NCBI GenBank assembly: GCA_003818205.1
Contig: RPRQ01000002.1
Coordinates: 1-64,000, forward strand
Direction of reading: 5' to 3'
Source: Bacteroidales bacterium
Lineage (GTDB): Bacteria > Bacteroidota > Bacteroidia > Bacteroidales > Tenuifilaceae
Length of the DNA stretch: 64,000 nt
The position numbers were made by a program, and so were the translations under genes. Under the pieces are notes generated by a model. It did no database searches, was not told the origin of the DNA, and saw only the letters and a program-made list of their open reading frames with translations. Below are positions 9,246-19,679 of the stretch, one piece after another. Each line of letters starts with the position of its first letter. The stretch's first letter is position 1.

Positions 9246-9318
9246 GCCTCTTTAGCTCAGCTGGTAGAGCAGCGGTTTCGTAAACCGCAGGTCGGGGGTT
9301 CAAGTCCCCTGAGAGGCT
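9246..9318 (+). tRNA. tRNA-Thr (anticodon CGT)
   Basis: The 73-base gene folds as a full cloverleaf: acceptor GCCTCTT/GAGAGGC, D-stem GCTC/GAGC, anticodon stem GCGGT/ACCGC with loop TTCGTAA (anticodon CGT at 9279-9281, reading ACG), and T-arm GGGGG-TTCAAGT-CCCCT. The CCA end is not encoded. A consensus promoter lies upstream and a terminator downstream, so it is a stand-alone tRNA gene. Confidence 0.96.
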
Positions 9319-9323
9319 CAAAC

Positions 9324-9354
9324 AAAAGTAGCCAGCAAAGGCTACTTTTATTTT
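9324..9354 (+). terminator. Intrinsic terminator after tRNA-Thr
   Basis: A perfect 10-bp stem AAAAGTAGCC/GGCTACTTTT with a 6-base loop is followed by ATTTTAT. It ends 12 bp before the cinA start. Confidence 0.8.
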
Positions 9355-9360
9355 ATACCC

Positions 9361-10608
9361 ATGATTGCAGAACTGATTACCATTGGTGATGAAATCTTGA
9401 TCGGACAGATTGTCGATACTAATTCAGCATGGATTGCCGAGAATCTCAACCTTATCGGAATACCTGTAAATAGAATAGTCTCAATTTCCGATTCAAAATC
9501 AGCTATTCAGAAATCAATAGATGAGGCTTTTATAAATTCTGATATTGTAATTATTACAGGTGGACTTGGTCCAACAAATGATGATATAACTAAATCGACA
9601 TTGAATGAGTATTTTAAGGGGAATTTAGCTATTCATCAACCTACCTTAGAGCATGTTTCAACCATATTTAAAAGTAGAGGGTTAGGATTGACTGAGCTGA
9701 ACCGAAAGCAGGCAGAGGTGCCCGATTGCTGTGTTGTCCTTCAGAATAAACTGGGAACTGCTCCTGGAATGTGGTTCGAAAACGAGGGTAAAATACTAAT
9801 CTCTTTGCCTGGAGTCCCATTTGAAATGGCAGGCTTGATGAAGAATGAAGTTTTGCCTAGGTTATCCAAACTGATAACCAATCAAGTTGTTGTCCATCGA
9901 ACCATCCAAACCTTTGGATTGCCTGAATCATATCTTGCTGAAAAGTTAACCAACTGGGAAAACCAGCTACCAAAGCAAGTCAAACTAGCGTATTTACCTA
10001 GCCCAACATCGATTCGACTACGATTATCAGCTTATGGTGCAAAAGGTGCTAATTTATTTGATTTAGTTGAAGGTGAAGTAAAAAAACTCTATCAGGTAAT
10101 ACCGAGCTATATATACGGTGAGGGAGAGGTTTCATTACAAGAAGTTATTGGACGGTTGCTTAAACTGAACAATGCATCACTCTCTACAGCAGAGAGTTGT
10201 ACTGGTGGTGCAATTGCTCATTTAATAACGCAAGTACCTGGTTCATCCGAATATTTCAAGGGGAGTGTTGTAGCGTACTCGAATACAGTAAAAGAGGAAT
10301 TGCTTGGGGTCAATCCGGATATCATCAAAAAAAACGGAGCTGTAAGTAAATCCGTTGTCGAAGCAATGGCAAAAGGGGTAAAAGAGAAGCTGAAGACCGA
10401 TTATGCAATTGCTGTTTCAGGGATTGCTGGACCCGATGGGGGAACGGTAGAGAAGCCTGTCGGTACTGTTTGGATTGCCATTGCATCAAATAAATCGCTA
10501 TTTAGCAAGGAGATAAGGTTTACAAGTGATCGTACCCAAAATATTATCCGATCAACAGCAACAGCCCTGAACATGTTACGATTGATATTAATTGATGAAA
10601 ATATTTGA
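9361..10608 (+). CDS. cinA: CinA family protein (NMN deamidase-related)
   Basis: This 415-residue protein has both CinA modules. The N-terminal MoaB/MogA-like domain carries ELITIGDEILIGQIVDTNS and TGGLGPTNDDITK, associated with ADP-ribose or Moco-type binding. The C-terminal amidase domain carries STAESCTGGAIAHLIT and AVSGIAGPDGGT, the region of the nicotinamide-mononucleotide deamidase (PncC) activity in pyridine nucleotide salvage. Length is normal for two-domain CinA. The start at 9361 directly follows the tRNA terminator, leaving only a few bases of leader; a promoter within or upstream of the tRNA region may serve it. Confidence 0.94.
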   Translation: MIAELITIGDEILIGQIVDTNSAWIAENLNLIGIPVNRIVSISDSKSAIQKSIDEAFINSDIVIITGGLGPTNDDITKSTLNEYFKGNLAIHQPTLEHVSTIFKSRGLGLTELNRKQAEVPDCCVVLQNKLGTAPGMWFENEGKILISLPGVPFEMAGLMKNEVLPRLSKLITNQVVVHRTIQTFGLPESYLAEKLTNWENQLPKQVKLAYLPSPTSIRLRLSAYGAKGANLFDLVEGEVKKLYQVIPSYIYGEGEVSLQEVIGRLLKLNNASLSTAESCTGGAIAHLITQVPGSSEYFKGSVVAYSNTVKEELLGVNPDIIKKNGAVSKSVVEAMAKGVKEKLKTDYAIAVSGIAGPDGGTVEKPVGTVWIAIASNKSLFSKEIRFTSDRTQNIIRSTATALNMLRLILIDENI

Positions 10609-10709
10609 GTTCTTGTGAAAATATTTGAGTAAAAATTTGAATATTTAAATATTTATAGCGTATTTTGCGACCTGTTTTGAAAAAACCTGTTTGAAAAACA
10701 TTATATAAG

Positions 10710-10952
10710 ATGTCAAGAATTTGTCAGATTACCGGGAAGAAAATGATGGTTGGGAACAACGTTTCCCATTCAAAGAGGAGAACCAAGAGAAGGTTTTATC
10801 CTAATCTTCTAACAAAAAGATTCTTTTTAGAAGAAGAAAACCGTTGGGTTACTCTAAAAGTTACCGCAGCTGGTGTACGTACCATCAACAAAAAAGGGCT
10901 GCAAGCAGTTCTTAAAGAATCACAAGAAAAAGGGTTGATTAACATTTATTAA
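10710..10952 (+). CDS. rpmB: 50S ribosomal protein L28
   Basis: An 80-residue basic protein starting [21 protein letters not shown] and containing KRRFYPNL and TKRFFLEEE, typical of L28 in Bacteroidota, where it is slightly longer than in E. coli. It binds 23S rRNA in the large subunit. It heads the rpmB-rpmG-DUF4295 cluster, 11 bp before rpmG. A TTG, 21 bp, TATTTTG arrangement at 10637-10667 may be its promoter. Confidence 0.97.
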   Translation: MSRICQITGKKMMVGNNVSHSKRRTKRRFYPNLLTKRFFLEEENRWVTLKVTAAGVRTINKKGLQAVLKESQEKGLINIY

Positions 10953-10963
10953 AGAATTTAGAA

Positions 10964-11146
10964 ATGGCTAAGAAAGGTAACAGGGTGCAGGTTATTATGG
11001 AATGTACTGAGCATAAGGAAAGCGGTATGCCAGGAACATCTAGGTATATAACTACTAAAAATAAGAAGAACACCCCAGAACGACTAGAGTTTCGTAAGTA
11101 CAACCCTGTGTTAAAGAGGGTAACCCTTCATCGTGAAACAAAATAA
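10964..11146 (+). CDS. rpmG: 50S ribosomal protein L33
   Basis: A 60-residue protein with [18 protein letters not shown] and [21 protein letters not shown], the L33 signature. It has a single early Cys and no CxxC zinc ribbon, so it is the zinc-free (C-minus) type. It sits between rpmB and the DUF4295 gene, 10 bp from the latter, as in many Bacteroidota. Confidence 0.97.
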   Translation: MAKKGNRVQVIMECTEHKESGMPGTSRYITTKNKKNTPERLEFRKYNPVLKRVTLHRETK

Positions 11147-11156
11147 TTATTAAGAC

Positions 11157-11312
11157 ATGGCAAAGAAAGTAGTTGCTTCAATGCAGAAAGGTACCGGAAG
11201 GGTACGTACTAAATGCATCAAAATGGTAAGATCACCTAAAACAGGTGCTTACATGTTTAAAGAGGAAATGATTAACAACGCTGAGATACAAGATTTTTTC
11301 AAAGCAAAATAG
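11157..11312 (+). CDS. DUF4295 small basic protein
   Basis: A 51-residue gene starts at the ATG at 11157 and stops at 11312. The product begins MAKKVVASMQKGTG, is rich in Lys and Arg, and ends AEIQDFFKAK. It belongs to the DUF4295 family, which in Bacteroidota is found directly after rpmG. Its size, charge and fixed position suggest a ribosome-associated role; this is inference, as I know of no experimental function. A good terminator follows at 11349-11384. Confidence 0.93.
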   Translation: MAKKVVASMQKGTGRVRTKCIKMVRSPKTGAYMFKEEMINNAEIQDFFKAK

Positions 11313-11348
11313 TTTGCATTGTATTCCTTAGCTTGAGACATATCTGAT

Positions 11349-11384
11349 AAAGCTTTCTTGTAAAGGAAAGCTTTTCTTTTTTTT
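11349..11384 (+). terminator. Intrinsic terminator of the ribosomal protein operon
   Basis: A 9-bp stem AAAGCTTTC/GAAAGCTTT is followed by TCTTTTTTTT, ending rpmB-rpmG-DUF4295 before ftsY. Confidence 0.85.
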
Positions 11385-11416
11385 GTATATTCGACTATTA
11401 TTAATTTTAGGTGTTT

Positions 11417-12367
11417 ATGGGCGTTTTAGGTTTTTTCTCAAAAGAAAGTAAGGAGTCATTGAATAAAGGGCTTGAGAAGACCAAGGAGAGCTTATTGAAG
11501 AAGATTTCAAGGGCTGTAATTGGTAAATCGCGAGTTGATGATGAAGTACTGGATAATCTTGAAGAGGTTCTCATCTCATCAGATGTTGGGGTAGAAACTA
11601 CCCTTCGAATTATTGAGCGTATTCAAAAAAGAGCTTTAATCGAGAAGATTCTGAATACCGCTGAGCTTAATCAACTCCTTAAGTCTGAAATTGCTGAACT
11701 TTTAGCCGAAAATAAATCTGTTGATTCTAAGTTACTTCCTGAAAAAAATGATGGTAACCCTTACGTAATAATGGTTGTGGGTGTAAATGGCGTTGGCAAA
11801 ACAACAACCATAGGTAAACTTGCATATCTATATAAAAGTGCAGGTAAATCAGTTGTAATTGGAGCGGCAGATACATTTAGAGCTGCGGCAGTTGATCAAA
11901 TATCGATTTGGGCTGAAAGGGTTGGAGTGCCAATCGTAAAGCAGCAAATGGGAGCGGACCCCGCTTCGGTTGCTTTCGATACGCTGACTTCTGCCAAAGC
12001 AAATAATGCTGATGTTGTTATTATCGATACGGCAGGACGGTTGCATAATAAGATCAACCTGATGAATGAGCTATCAAAGATCAAGAAAGTGATGCAAAAG
12101 GTTATTCCCGATGCACCGCATGAAGTTCTTCTTGTTTTGGATGGTTCTGTTGGGCAGAATGCCTTTGAGCAGGCAAAAGAGTTTACAAAATCAACAGAAG
12201 TAACCGCTTTAGCACTCACAAAGCTCGATGGTACTGCAAAGGGAGGCGTAGTCATAGGTATTTCCGATCAATTTAAGATACCTGTTAAATACATAGGTGT
12301 TGGAGAAAAGGTAACTGATCTACAGATATTCAATCGGTTTGAATTTGTCGATTCTCTATTTAGCTAG
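11417..12367 (+). CDS. ftsY: Signal recognition particle receptor FtsY
   Basis: FtsY is the SRP receptor GTPase that delivers ribosome-nascent chains to the Sec translocon at the inner membrane. The protein has the helical N domain (KGLEKTKESLLKKISRAV) and the G domain with GVNGVGKTTTIGKLA (P-loop), DTFRAAAVDQ, DTAGR and TKLDGTAKGG. The ATG at 11417 gives MGVLGFFSKESKESL, the usual Bacteroidota N-terminus without the long acidic A domain of E. coli; a GTG two codons upstream is less likely. About 316 residues, typical. It is followed by a terminator and rimO. Confidence 0.96.
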   Translation: MGVLGFFSKESKESLNKGLEKTKESLLKKISRAVIGKSRVDDEVLDNLEEVLISSDVGVETTLRIIERIQKRALIEKILNTAELNQLLKSEIAELLAENKSVDSKLLPEKNDGNPYVIMVVGVNGVGKTTTIGKLAYLYKSAGKSVVIGAADTFRAAAVDQISIWAERVGVPIVKQQMGADPASVAFDTLTSAKANNADVVIIDTAGRLHNKINLMNELSKIKKVMQKVIPDAPHEVLLVLDGSVGQNAFEQAKEFTKSTEVTALALTKLDGTAKGGVVIGISDQFKIPVKYIGVGEKVTDLQIFNRFEFVDSLFS

Positions 12368-12388
12368 AATTTAGCTATTTAATTCATT

Positions 12389-12414
12389 AACCCGGGTTAA
12401 TCCCCCGGGTTTTT
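12389..12414 (+). terminator. Intrinsic terminator after ftsY
   Basis: An 8-bp GC-rich stem AACCCGGG/CCCGGGTT, a 7-base loop and a short T run lie between ftsY and rimO. The T run is short, so some read-through into rimO is possible. Confidence 0.65.
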
Positions 12415-12424
12415 ATATATTGCC

Positions 12425-13732
12425 ATGAGTAAGAAAAGAAAAATTAACATCGTTACCCTTGGTTGCTCGAAGAATGTTGTGGATTCGGAATTTTTGATGA
12501 AGCAGCTCGATTTTGATGGCTGGGAGGTGATTCACGATTCCGATGATACATCGGCAAAGGTTGTGGTTATCAATACATGCGGATTTATCGCTGACGCAAA
12601 GGAGGAATCTACGGATACCATTTTAAGGTTTGTGAATGCCAAGAATCAAGGGGTAATCGATAGGGTTTACGTAATGGGTTGCTTATCACAAAGGTACAGG
12701 AGTGAATTGCAGCAAGAAATACCTGAGGTTGATGGCTTTTATGGCGTTAACGATCTCCCCGAAATTCTTAAAGATTTAAAATCAAAATATTCTCTTGAGG
12801 TTGCAAATCGACGAATTCTCACAACCCCAAAACACTACGCTTACCTAAAAATATCAGAGGGCTGTAATTGGGGCTGTGCCTATTGTGCTATTCCTTTGAT
12901 TAGGGGCAAGTATATCTCTAGAACCATTGAATCGCTTGTTGATGAAGCAACACAACTTGCTAAGGATGGAGTTAAGGAATTATTGATAATTGCGCAGGAT
13001 TCAACTTACTATGGGTTAGATATTTATGGAAAGCGAATGCTTCCTGATCTAATTCAAAAACTTAGTGAAATAAACGGTATTGAATGGATTCGAATCCATT
13101 ACGCTTACCCGAGTAATTTCCCTTTAGAATTGATACATGTAATTAAGAACAATCCCAAGGTTTGCAAGTACATTGATATCCCTTTTCAGCATATAAGCGA
13201 TAATATGCTGAAAATCATGCGGAGAGGTATTGATAAACGGGAGACGATTGAACTTGTAAATAAACTTAGGGACCAGATACCAAACATTGCAATCCGAACA
13301 ACCTTTTTAGTTGGACATCCAGGCGAATCAGAGCAGGATTTCAACGAATTGCTAGATTTTATAAAAACTTCAAAATTTGAAAGGGTAGGCGTTTTCACCT
13401 ATTCTGAGGAGGAGGGGACCTATGCCGCAAATAATCACCCTGATGCTATTTCTGAAGAGATAAAGAATAGTCGCCTTGAGGCTTTAATGGAATTACAGCA
13501 AGATGTATCGTTGAAAAACAATGCTAACAAGGTAGGTCAAACGCTTAAAGTCATTGTCGATAGGTTTGAGAACCAGTATATTGTTGGGCGCACTGAATTC
13601 GATTCGCCTGAAGTTGACCAAGAAGTTCTTATCAGGAATGATAAGAAAATGAGAATTCTAATCGGTGATTTTATTAATGTTAGAATAACCTCCTGTGAAG
13701 ATTATGATTTGCTGGGAGAAATTCAATGCTAA
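12425..13732 (+). CDS. rimO: Ribosomal protein S12 methylthiotransferase RimO
   Basis: RimO is a radical-SAM enzyme with two iron-sulfur clusters that methylthiolates the conserved Asp of ribosomal protein S12. The 435-residue protein shows the UPF0004 domain starting NIVTLGCSKNVVDSEFL with further Cys in INTCGF and VMGCLSQRY, the radical-SAM motif CNWGCAYCAIP, and a C-terminal TRAM domain. The KNVVDSE signature separates RimO from MiaB. It lies downstream of ftsY, a common Bacteroidota order, and ends at a shared terminator facing tpx. Confidence 0.95.
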   Translation: MSKKRKINIVTLGCSKNVVDSEFLMKQLDFDGWEVIHDSDDTSAKVVVINTCGFIADAKEESTDTILRFVNAKNQGVIDRVYVMGCLSQRYRSELQQEIPEVDGFYGVNDLPEILKDLKSKYSLEVANRRILTTPKHYAYLKISEGCNWGCAYCAIPLIRGKYISRTIESLVDEATQLAKDGVKELLIIAQDSTYYGLDIYGKRMLPDLIQKLSEINGIEWIRIHYAYPSNFPLELIHVIKNNPKVCKYIDIPFQHISDNMLKIMRRGIDKRETIELVNKLRDQIPNIAIRTTFLVGHPGESEQDFNELLDFIKTSKFERVGVFTYSEEEGTYAANNHPDAISEEIKNSRLEALMELQQDVSLKNNANKVGQTLKVIVDRFENQYIVGRTEFDSPEVDQEVLIRNDKKMRILIGDFINVRITSCEDYDLLGEIQC

Positions 13733-13769
13733 CAAAAAAGCCCCGAGACTTTTCTCGGAGCTTTTTGTT
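13731..13769. terminator. Bidirectional terminator between rimO and tpx
   Basis: GCCCCGAGA pairs with TCTCGGAGC (one mismatch), with A-rich and T-rich flanks extending the stem. It fills the whole gap between the two convergent stop codons. Confidence 0.8.
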
Positions 13770-14279
13770 CTAAAGTAATGTTTTTAGCGCTTTTAACGCA
13801 TTATCGTAGTTCGGTTCATGACCAACATTAGGAACAACCTCTACATATCGTATAACGTCATCTTTATCGATAACAACAACCCCTCTAGCCAATAGCCTTA
13901 AATCTTTGATTAGAAACCCATATTTGCTTCCGAAATCAGCATCACGATGATCCGATAGTGTTGTTAAATTATTGATACCCTCTGCACCGCAAAATCTCTT
14001 CAATGCAAAAGGTAGATCTATTGAGATAGCAAGGAATGCAACCTTATCACCGTAAGTTCCTGATTCGCTGTTGAATTTATGGTTCTGGATTGAGCAAATG
14101 CTTGTATCTATTGATGGGAAGATTGAAATTAGTTTAACCTTTCCTTTAAAATCAGATAGTTTAACTGGTTTTAATCCATTATCAATAGCTGTAAACTCAG
14201 GTGCTTTATCACCAACCTTAACGCTATTCCCCGAAAGGGCTACAGGATTTCCTCCGAATAGTACTGTACGATTTTCCAT
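13770..14279 (-). CDS. tpx: Thiol peroxidase (atypical 2-Cys peroxiredoxin)
   Basis: Tpx reduces peroxides at the expense of thioredoxin, in the cytosol or periplasm depending on the species; no signal peptide is visible here. The 169-residue protein has the expected start ENRTVLFGGNPVALSGN, peroxidatic Cys62 in FPSIDTSICSIQ and resolving Cys97 in RFCGAEGI, the spacing used for the internal disulfide of Tpx enzymes. It is transcribed alone, convergent with rimO, about 65 bp downstream of clpC on the same strand, so co-transcription with clpC as a stress pair is possible. Confidence 0.95.
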   Translation of the reverse strand: MENRTVLFGGNPVALSGNSVKVGDKAPEFTAIDNGLKPVKLSDFKGKVKLISIFPSIDTSICSIQNHKFNSESGTYGDKVAFLAISIDLPFALKRFCGAEGINNLTTLSDHRDADFGSKYGFLIKDLRLLARGVVVIDKDDVIRYVEVVPNVGHEPNYDNALKALKTLL

Positions 14280-14344
14280 TCTTGTAATAGTATTTAATTT
14301 CTCAGTATAACAGTAAGGCTGCTATTTTGTTTAATAGAAACTAA

Positions 14345-16882
14345 CTATTCTTCATCAGAAGGTAACTCAACAGGTTCTTCTCCTTTTGAGGTTATCTTAA
14401 TTGCAATCTCTTCTTTCTTCTTATTGAATCCAACCGAAATGATATCCCCTGATTTCATTGTGCAGTTGATAATTGTCTCAGCCATAGGGTCTTCCAAATA
14501 CTTCTGAATTGCTCTTTTTAAAGGGCGAGCACCATACTGAATATCGAAACCTTTTTCTGTTATAAAATCTTTAGCGGCAGGGGATAGCTTTATTGAATAC
14601 CCAAGGCTAATAATTCTATCGTAAAGACCCTTGAGTTCAATATCGATAATCTTGTGGATATCAGGTTTTGTAAGGGTATTAAACATTACGATATCGTCAA
14701 TACGATTCAAAAACTCAGGTGCAAAAGCTTTCTTTAATGCCTTTTGCAAAACGTTTTTAGAATAATCATTTGATGATGCCTCTTTAGCAGCCGTGTTAAA
14801 ACCAACACCTTGACCAAAATCTTTAAGCTCTCTGGAGCCAATATTTGAGGTCATTATCACAATAGTATTCTTAAAATCAACTCTACGACCTAGGCTATCA
14901 GTTAGAATACCTTCATCTAGTACCTGTAAAAGTATATGGAAAACATCGGGGTGCGCCTTTTCAACTTCATCTAAAAGCACTACTGAATAAGGCTTTCTAC
15001 GGACCTTCTCGGTAAGTTGCCCACCTTCTTCATATCCGATATAGCCTGGAGGTGCTCCAACAAGGCGCGACACTGAAAATTTCTCCATATACTCGCTCAT
15101 ATCGATACGAATAAGGTTATCGTACGAATCGAATAGATATTTTGAAAGTACTTTTGCCAGCTGTGTTTTACCAACACCGGTAGGTCCTAGGAAAATAAAA
15201 GTTCCAATAGGTTTACTTGGATCCTTTAAACCAGCTCGGTTTCTTTGAATGGCTTTAACAACCTTGCCAATCGCTTCATCCTGACCAATCACTGAGCCCT
15301 TGAGCTCATCAGCCATTTTCACTAAACGTGCACCCTCAGCCTGCGCAATTCTTTGAACCGGAACACCGGTCATCATGGCAACCACTTCTGCAACTTTTTC
15401 AGCATCAACAGTTTCGCGATGCTTTGCAAGTTCACGTTCCCAGCGTTTTTGCTCCTGATCGAGTAGTTCAATAAACTGTTTTTCCTTATCGCGGAAACTT
15501 GCTGCTGACTCAAAATCCTGATTTTTTACTGATTTTATTTTTTCTCGCTTAGCCTCTTCTACCTGTTTTTCGAGCATAATCATCTTCTCAGGTACTTTAA
15601 TATTCGAAATATGCACCCTAGAACCCGATTCATCAAGCGCATCAATCGCCTTATCGGGGAGATGCCTATCACTAATATAGCGCATAGTAAGTTTCACGCA
15701 AGCTTCAATGGCCTCAGGGGTATAGGTAACATTATGATGATCTTCGTATCTATCCTTGATGTTATTAAGAATTTCAACGGTCTCTTCAGGGGTTGTTGGA
15801 TCAACCATTACTTTTTGGAAACGACGCTCAAGTGCGCCATCCTTCTCAATATGCTCGCGATACTCATCAAGGGTTGTAGCACCAATGCATTGCAGTTCTC
15901 CACGGGCCAAAGAGGGTTTTAGCATGTTTGCAGCATCCAATGAGCCAGTAGCGCCTCCAGCACCAACTATGGTGTGAATCTCATCAATAAAAAGGATTAC
16001 ATCGTTTGTCTTAGAAAGCTCATTTAGAATGGCTTTCATTCTCTCCTCGAATTGTCCTCTATATTTTGTTCCTGCAACGATTGAGGCCAAATCTAGGGTA
16101 ACAACTCTTTTATTGAATAGTACTCTTGATACTTTTCTTTTTATAATTCTTAACGCCAAACCTTCTGCAATGGCTGATTTACCAACGCCAGGTTCACCGA
16201 TAAGTATAGGATTATTCTTTTTCCTTCTGCTTAAAATCTGGGCAATGCGCTCAATTTCACGCTCACGACCAACGATTGGGTCTAAACGACCCTCTTCGGC
16301 AGCTTTTGTTAGATCGATACCAAAATTATCGAGAACTGGAGTATCCGATGCTGGTTTGCCCGGAGTTTGCTGTGGTCCTCCTCTAGGTGTTCCGAATTGA
16401 CTACGTTCATCATCATCATCAGAAAAATCGGCTTTCGACCTTATTTCATCAACTCCAAGCTCAGAGCGAATTAAAGGATAGTCAATCTTCTTTTCAGCTA
16501 AAAGTTGAGTAATGTAGTTATTCTCATCCTTCAGAATAGCCAGTAGAAGGTGAGCGGTGTTAACATTGTCTGTTTTTAATGATCTGGCCTCAAGAAAAAC
16601 GAGCTTTAATGCTCTTTCTGCTGATTTGTAGAGGCTGATATCCTCTGAATCGGTAGGGTTAATAAACTGATTTGCGTTGATGAGCTTCTTCTCAACCAAC
16701 TTCTTTGTTTCTGCTAGGTCAAGCCCTAATGAATTTAACACATCAATTGCTACGCTTTCTCCATCACGAAGAATCCCTAAGAACAGGTGTTCAGGGCTTA
16801 TTGAGCTGTTTCCTAGCCTTATAGCCTCCTCGCGGCTATAGGTTAACACATCTTTTATTTTTTGTGAAAATTTAGAATCCAT
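14345..16882 (-). CDS. clpC: ATP-dependent Clp protease ATP-binding subunit ClpC
   Basis: ClpC is the AAA+ unfoldase that feeds substrates to ClpP. The protein has the Clp_N repeat region (about 1-145), the first AAA domain with [13 protein letters not shown], a UVR-like linker ([22 protein letters not shown], about 425-460), the second AAA domain with [13 protein letters not shown] and the C-terminal D2-small domain. The UVR linker and size distinguish it from ClpB. I use the ATG at 16882 (845 residues); two codons upstream there is only a GTG. It is divergent from gyrA. Confidence 0.95.
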   Translation of the reverse strand: MDSKFSQKIKDVLTYSREEAIRLGNSSISPEHLFLGILRDGESVAIDVLNSLGLDLAETKKLVEKKLINANQFINPTDSEDISLYKSAERALKLVFLEARSLKTDNVNTAHLLLAILKDENNYITQLLAEKKIDYPLIRSELGVDEIRSKADFSDDDDERSQFGTPRGGPQQTPGKPASDTPVLDNFGIDLTKAAEEGRLDPIVGREREIERIAQILSRRKKNNPILIGEPGVGKSAIAEGLALRIIKRKVSRVLFNKRVVTLDLASIVAGTKYRGQFEERMKAILNELSKTNDVILFIDEIHTIVGAGGATGSLDAANMLKPSLARGELQCIGATTLDEYREHIEKDGALERRFQKVMVDPTTPEETVEILNNIKDRYEDHHNVTYTPEAIEACVKLTMRYISDRHLPDKAIDALDESGSRVHISNIKVPEKMIMLEKQVEEAKREKIKSVKNQDFESAASFRDKEKQFIELLDQEQKRWERELAKHRETVDAEKVAEVVAMMTGVPVQRIAQAEGARLVKMADELKGSVIGQDEAIGKVVKAIQRNRAGLKDPSKPIGTFIFLGPTGVGKTQLAKVLSKYLFDSYDNLIRIDMSEYMEKFSVSRLVGAPPGYIGYEEGGQLTEKVRRKPYSVVLLDEVEKAHPDVFHILLQVLDEGILTDSLGRRVDFKNTIVIMTSNIGSRELKDFGQGVGFNTAAKEASSNDYSKNVLQKALKKAFAPEFLNRIDDIVMFNTLTKPDIHKIIDIELKGLYDRIISLGYSIKLSPAAKDFITEKGFDIQYGARPLKRAIQKYLEDPMAETIINCTMKSGDIISVGFNKKKEEIAIKITSKGEEPVELPSDEE

Positions 16883-17119
16883 AATCACTTTATGCTTTAA
16901 AAATTCGATTACTAAAGTAATACAGATTAACGTAAAAACAAGAAGAAAGTTTAAATTACTTTTTAACCCAACAGGAAACCTTTTAAGAATGAATAAATGC
17001 CGATAAATGTTAATAAATCATTAAAAAAAGTTAGCTGTTTATTAATTAGAATTGACTACTTTAGCGGGTTCAAAAATGTAACGTAATTATCAACAATTTA
17101 AGATATTTTATATAATTAT

Positions 17120-19621
17120 ATGGCTGAAGGAGAAAGAATTATACGGATTAACATCGAGGAGGAGATGAAATCGGCCTACATTGACTATTCAATGTCGGTT
17201 ATCGTTTCAAGAGCCTTACCTGATGTAAGAGATGGATTAAAACCGGTTCACCGAAGAGTGCTATTCGGCATGTCTGAGTTGGGAGTATTATCCGGTAAGG
17301 CCTATAAAAAATCTGCTCGTATTGTAGGAGAGGTGTTAGGTAAATATCACCCTCATGGCGATACATCGGTATATGACGCTATGGTGAGAATGGCCCAAGA
17401 ATGGTCGCTGAGATACCCTTTGGTTGACGGACAGGGTAACTTTGGTTCAGTAGATGGCGATAGCCCTGCAGCTATGCGTTATACAGAAGCACGATTAACT
17501 AAGATCGCTGAAGATACTCTTGCCGATCTTGATAAGAATACCGTTGACTTCAGATTAAACTTCGATGATACGCTCGAAGAGCCTACCGTTTTACCAACAA
17601 AAATTCCAATTTTACTCGTTAACGGTTCATCGGGTATAGCAGTGGGAATGGCGACAAATATGGCACCTCACAACCTTTGCGAGGTGGTTGATGCTATCTG
17701 CGCAACCATTGATAACCCTGAAATAACTATCGACGAACTTTTATTATACGTGAAAGGTCCTGACTTCCCAACAGGTGCAATTATTTACGGTTCACAGGGA
17801 TTCAAAGAAGCCTATCATACAGGTAAGGGAAGAGTAGTTATTCGCTCTAAAACAGAAATTGAGCAGACCCAATCGGGTAGGGCTAAAATCATTGTCTCAG
17901 AGATACCCTATATGGTCAACAAGGCTGAGATGATACGTAAAATAGCCGATTTAATCAATGAGAAAAAACTTGAAGGGATTAGCTATATTAATGATGAGTC
18001 TGACAGGCAGGGTACAAGGGTTGTAATGATTTTGAAAAAGGAAGCGGTTGCCAATGTTGTTTTAAACAATCTTTACAAACATTCTCAGCTACAATCTTCA
18101 TTTCCAATAAATAACATAGCATTAGTCGATGGTCGCCCTAAGATTCTGAATTTAAAAGATTTAGTCACTCTTTTCATCAAGCATCGTCATAATGTTATCC
18201 TAAGAAGAACCCAATATGAGCTGGATCAAGCTGAAAAAAGAGCTCATATCCTCGAGGGTTTATTGATAGCAATCGATCATATAGATGAGGTAATCGCTCT
18301 TATTCGTGCTGCAGATACTCCGGATCATGCCCGTGAAAGCCTAATGAGCAAGTTTGGACTCTCTGATATTCAGTCGCGTGCAATTATCGATATGCGTTTA
18401 AGAAGCCTTACAGGCTTAGAACGTGATAAGGTAAAAGAGGAGTATAACGAACTTTTAAAACAGATCGACCATTATAGACTAATACTTAGTGATCATGGAT
18501 TGCAGATGAAAATCATCAAGGATGAAATGATTTATGTTAAAGAAAGGTATGGTGATGAGCGACGTACTGAGATAGTTCCTAATGCAGAGGAATTTAACCC
18601 TGAGGATTTTTATGCCGATGAAGAGGTTGTAATCACCATTTCAAGGTTAGGGTACATAAAGAGAACACCTTTATCGGAGTATAGAACTCAAGCACGCGGG
18701 GGAGTAGGAGCGAAGGGCAGCAATACAAGGGATGAAGATTTTATTGAACATCTCTACATTGCTAGCATGCACAATACAATGCTCTTCTTCACTGAGAAAG
18801 GAAAATGCTTCTGGCTCAAAGTTTATGATATCCCCGAAGGAACAAAAACTTCAAAGGGAAGAGCAATCCAGAACATGCTAAATATCGAGAGCGATGACAA
18901 CGTAAAGGCATACCTGAACGTCAAGAAATTAACTGATAATGAATATATTACAAACAATTATATAATCCTTTGCACTAAGAAAGGAACAATTAAAAAGACA
19001 TCGCTTGAAGCCTATAGCAGACCAAGACAAAATGGTGTTAACGCAATAACCATCAAAGATGGAGATCAATTGCTTGAAGCTTGCTTAACCAGTGGAACCT
19101 GTCATGTTATTATAGCCGCCAAAGAGGGTAAAGCGATTAGATTCCCCGAAAACCTTGTCCGACCCATAGGTAGAACGGGAAGCGGTGTAAGGGGCATTTC
19201 TATCAAACAAACCGATGAGGTTATTGGCATGGTATGTGTGAACGATAATGAGCAGAAAGAAATTCTAGTGGTATCTGAAATGGGATATGGCAAGCGCTCA
19301 AACCTTGAAGATTATAGAATAACCAATAGGGGGGGTAAAGGAGTAAAGACTTTAAATATAACTCCAAAAACCGGCAATTTAATAGCCATTAAAGCCGTTA
19401 CTGATAACGATGACTTAATGATTATTAATAGAAGTGGAATAACAATTAGATTATCAGTATCTAAAATGAGGGTAACGGGACGCGCTACACAAGGAGTAAG
19501 GCTTATCAATCTCAAAAACAATGATGCCATTGCAGCAGTAGCCAAGGTTGAAGCCTCCGATGAGAAGATGGAAAATGAAATAGATATTATTTCAGAAAAT
19601 ATCAGCTCAGAAGTTGAATAA
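17120..19621 (+). CDS. gyrA: DNA gyrase subunit A
   Basis: GyrA carries the DNA cleavage-rejoining activity of gyrase. The 833-residue protein has the winged-helix/tower domain with catalytic Tyr121 in [10 protein letters not shown], and a C-terminal six-bladed wrapping domain containing [12 protein letters not shown], the GyrA box that separates it from ParC. In the quinolone region [10 protein letters not shown], the residue matching E. coli Ser83 is Thr82 and Asp87 corresponds to Asp86. Thr here is a natural variant and does not by itself show resistance. The C-terminus is Glu/Asp-rich. It is divergent from clpC. Confidence 0.96.
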   Translation: MAEGERIIRINIEEEMKSAYIDYSMSVIVSRALPDVRDGLKPVHRRVLFGMSELGVLSGKAYKKSARIVGEVLGKYHPHGDTSVYDAMVRMAQEWSLRYPLVDGQGNFGSVDGDSPAAMRYTEARLTKIAEDTLADLDKNTVDFRLNFDDTLEEPTVLPTKIPILLVNGSSGIAVGMATNMAPHNLCEVVDAICATIDNPEITIDELLLYVKGPDFPTGAIIYGSQGFKEAYHTGKGRVVIRSKTEIEQTQSGRAKIIVSEIPYMVNKAEMIRKIADLINEKKLEGISYINDESDRQGTRVVMILKKEAVANVVLNNLYKHSQLQSSFPINNIALVDGRPKILNLKDLVTLFIKHRHNVILRRTQYELDQAEKRAHILEGLLIAIDHIDEVIALIRAADTPDHARESLMSKFGLSDIQSRAIIDMRLRSLTGLERDKVKEEYNELLKQIDHYRLILSDHGLQMKIIKDEMIYVKERYGDERRTEIVPNAEEFNPEDFYADEEVVITISRLGYIKRTPLSEYRTQARGGVGAKGSNTRDEDFIEHLYIASMHNTMLFFTEKGKCFWLKVYDIPEGTKTSKGRAIQNMLNIESDDNVKAYLNVKKLTDNEYITNNYIILCTKKGTIKKTSLEAYSRPRQNGVNAITIKDGDQLLEACLTSGTCHVIIAAKEGKAIRFPENLVRPIGRTGSGVRGISIKQTDEVIGMVCVNDNEQKEILVVSEMGYGKRSNLEDYRITNRGGKGVKTLNITPKTGNLIAIKAVTDNDDLMIINRSGITIRLSVSKMRVTGRATQGVRLINLKNNDAIAAVAKVEASDEKMENEIDIISENISSEVE

Positions 19622-19644
19622 TTAATTATTTACCAATATTTTTG
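19614..19644 (+). promoter_or_regulatory. Promoter of the TPR protein gene
   Basis: TTG at 19614-19616, a 20-bp spacer and TATTTTTG at 19637-19644 match the Bacteroidota consensus. The -33 element lies inside the last codons of gyrA, so the TPR gene need not depend on gyrA transcription. Confidence 0.7.
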
Positions 19645-19679
19645 CGGAAATTAAACAAGAACTTAAACGTCAAATAACA

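Noticed and set aside
11896-12255. 119-codon frame opposite ftsY
   Set aside because: Antisense to the FtsY GTPase motifs; no independent signal.
16029-16400. 123-codon frame opposite clpC
   Set aside because: Antisense to the highly conserved first AAA domain of ClpC; a shadow of the codon pattern.
17120-19621. Quinolone-resistance mutation in gyrA (Thr82 instead of Ser)
   Set aside because: Thr at this place occurs naturally in susceptible bacteria, so it cannot be read as a resistance change.
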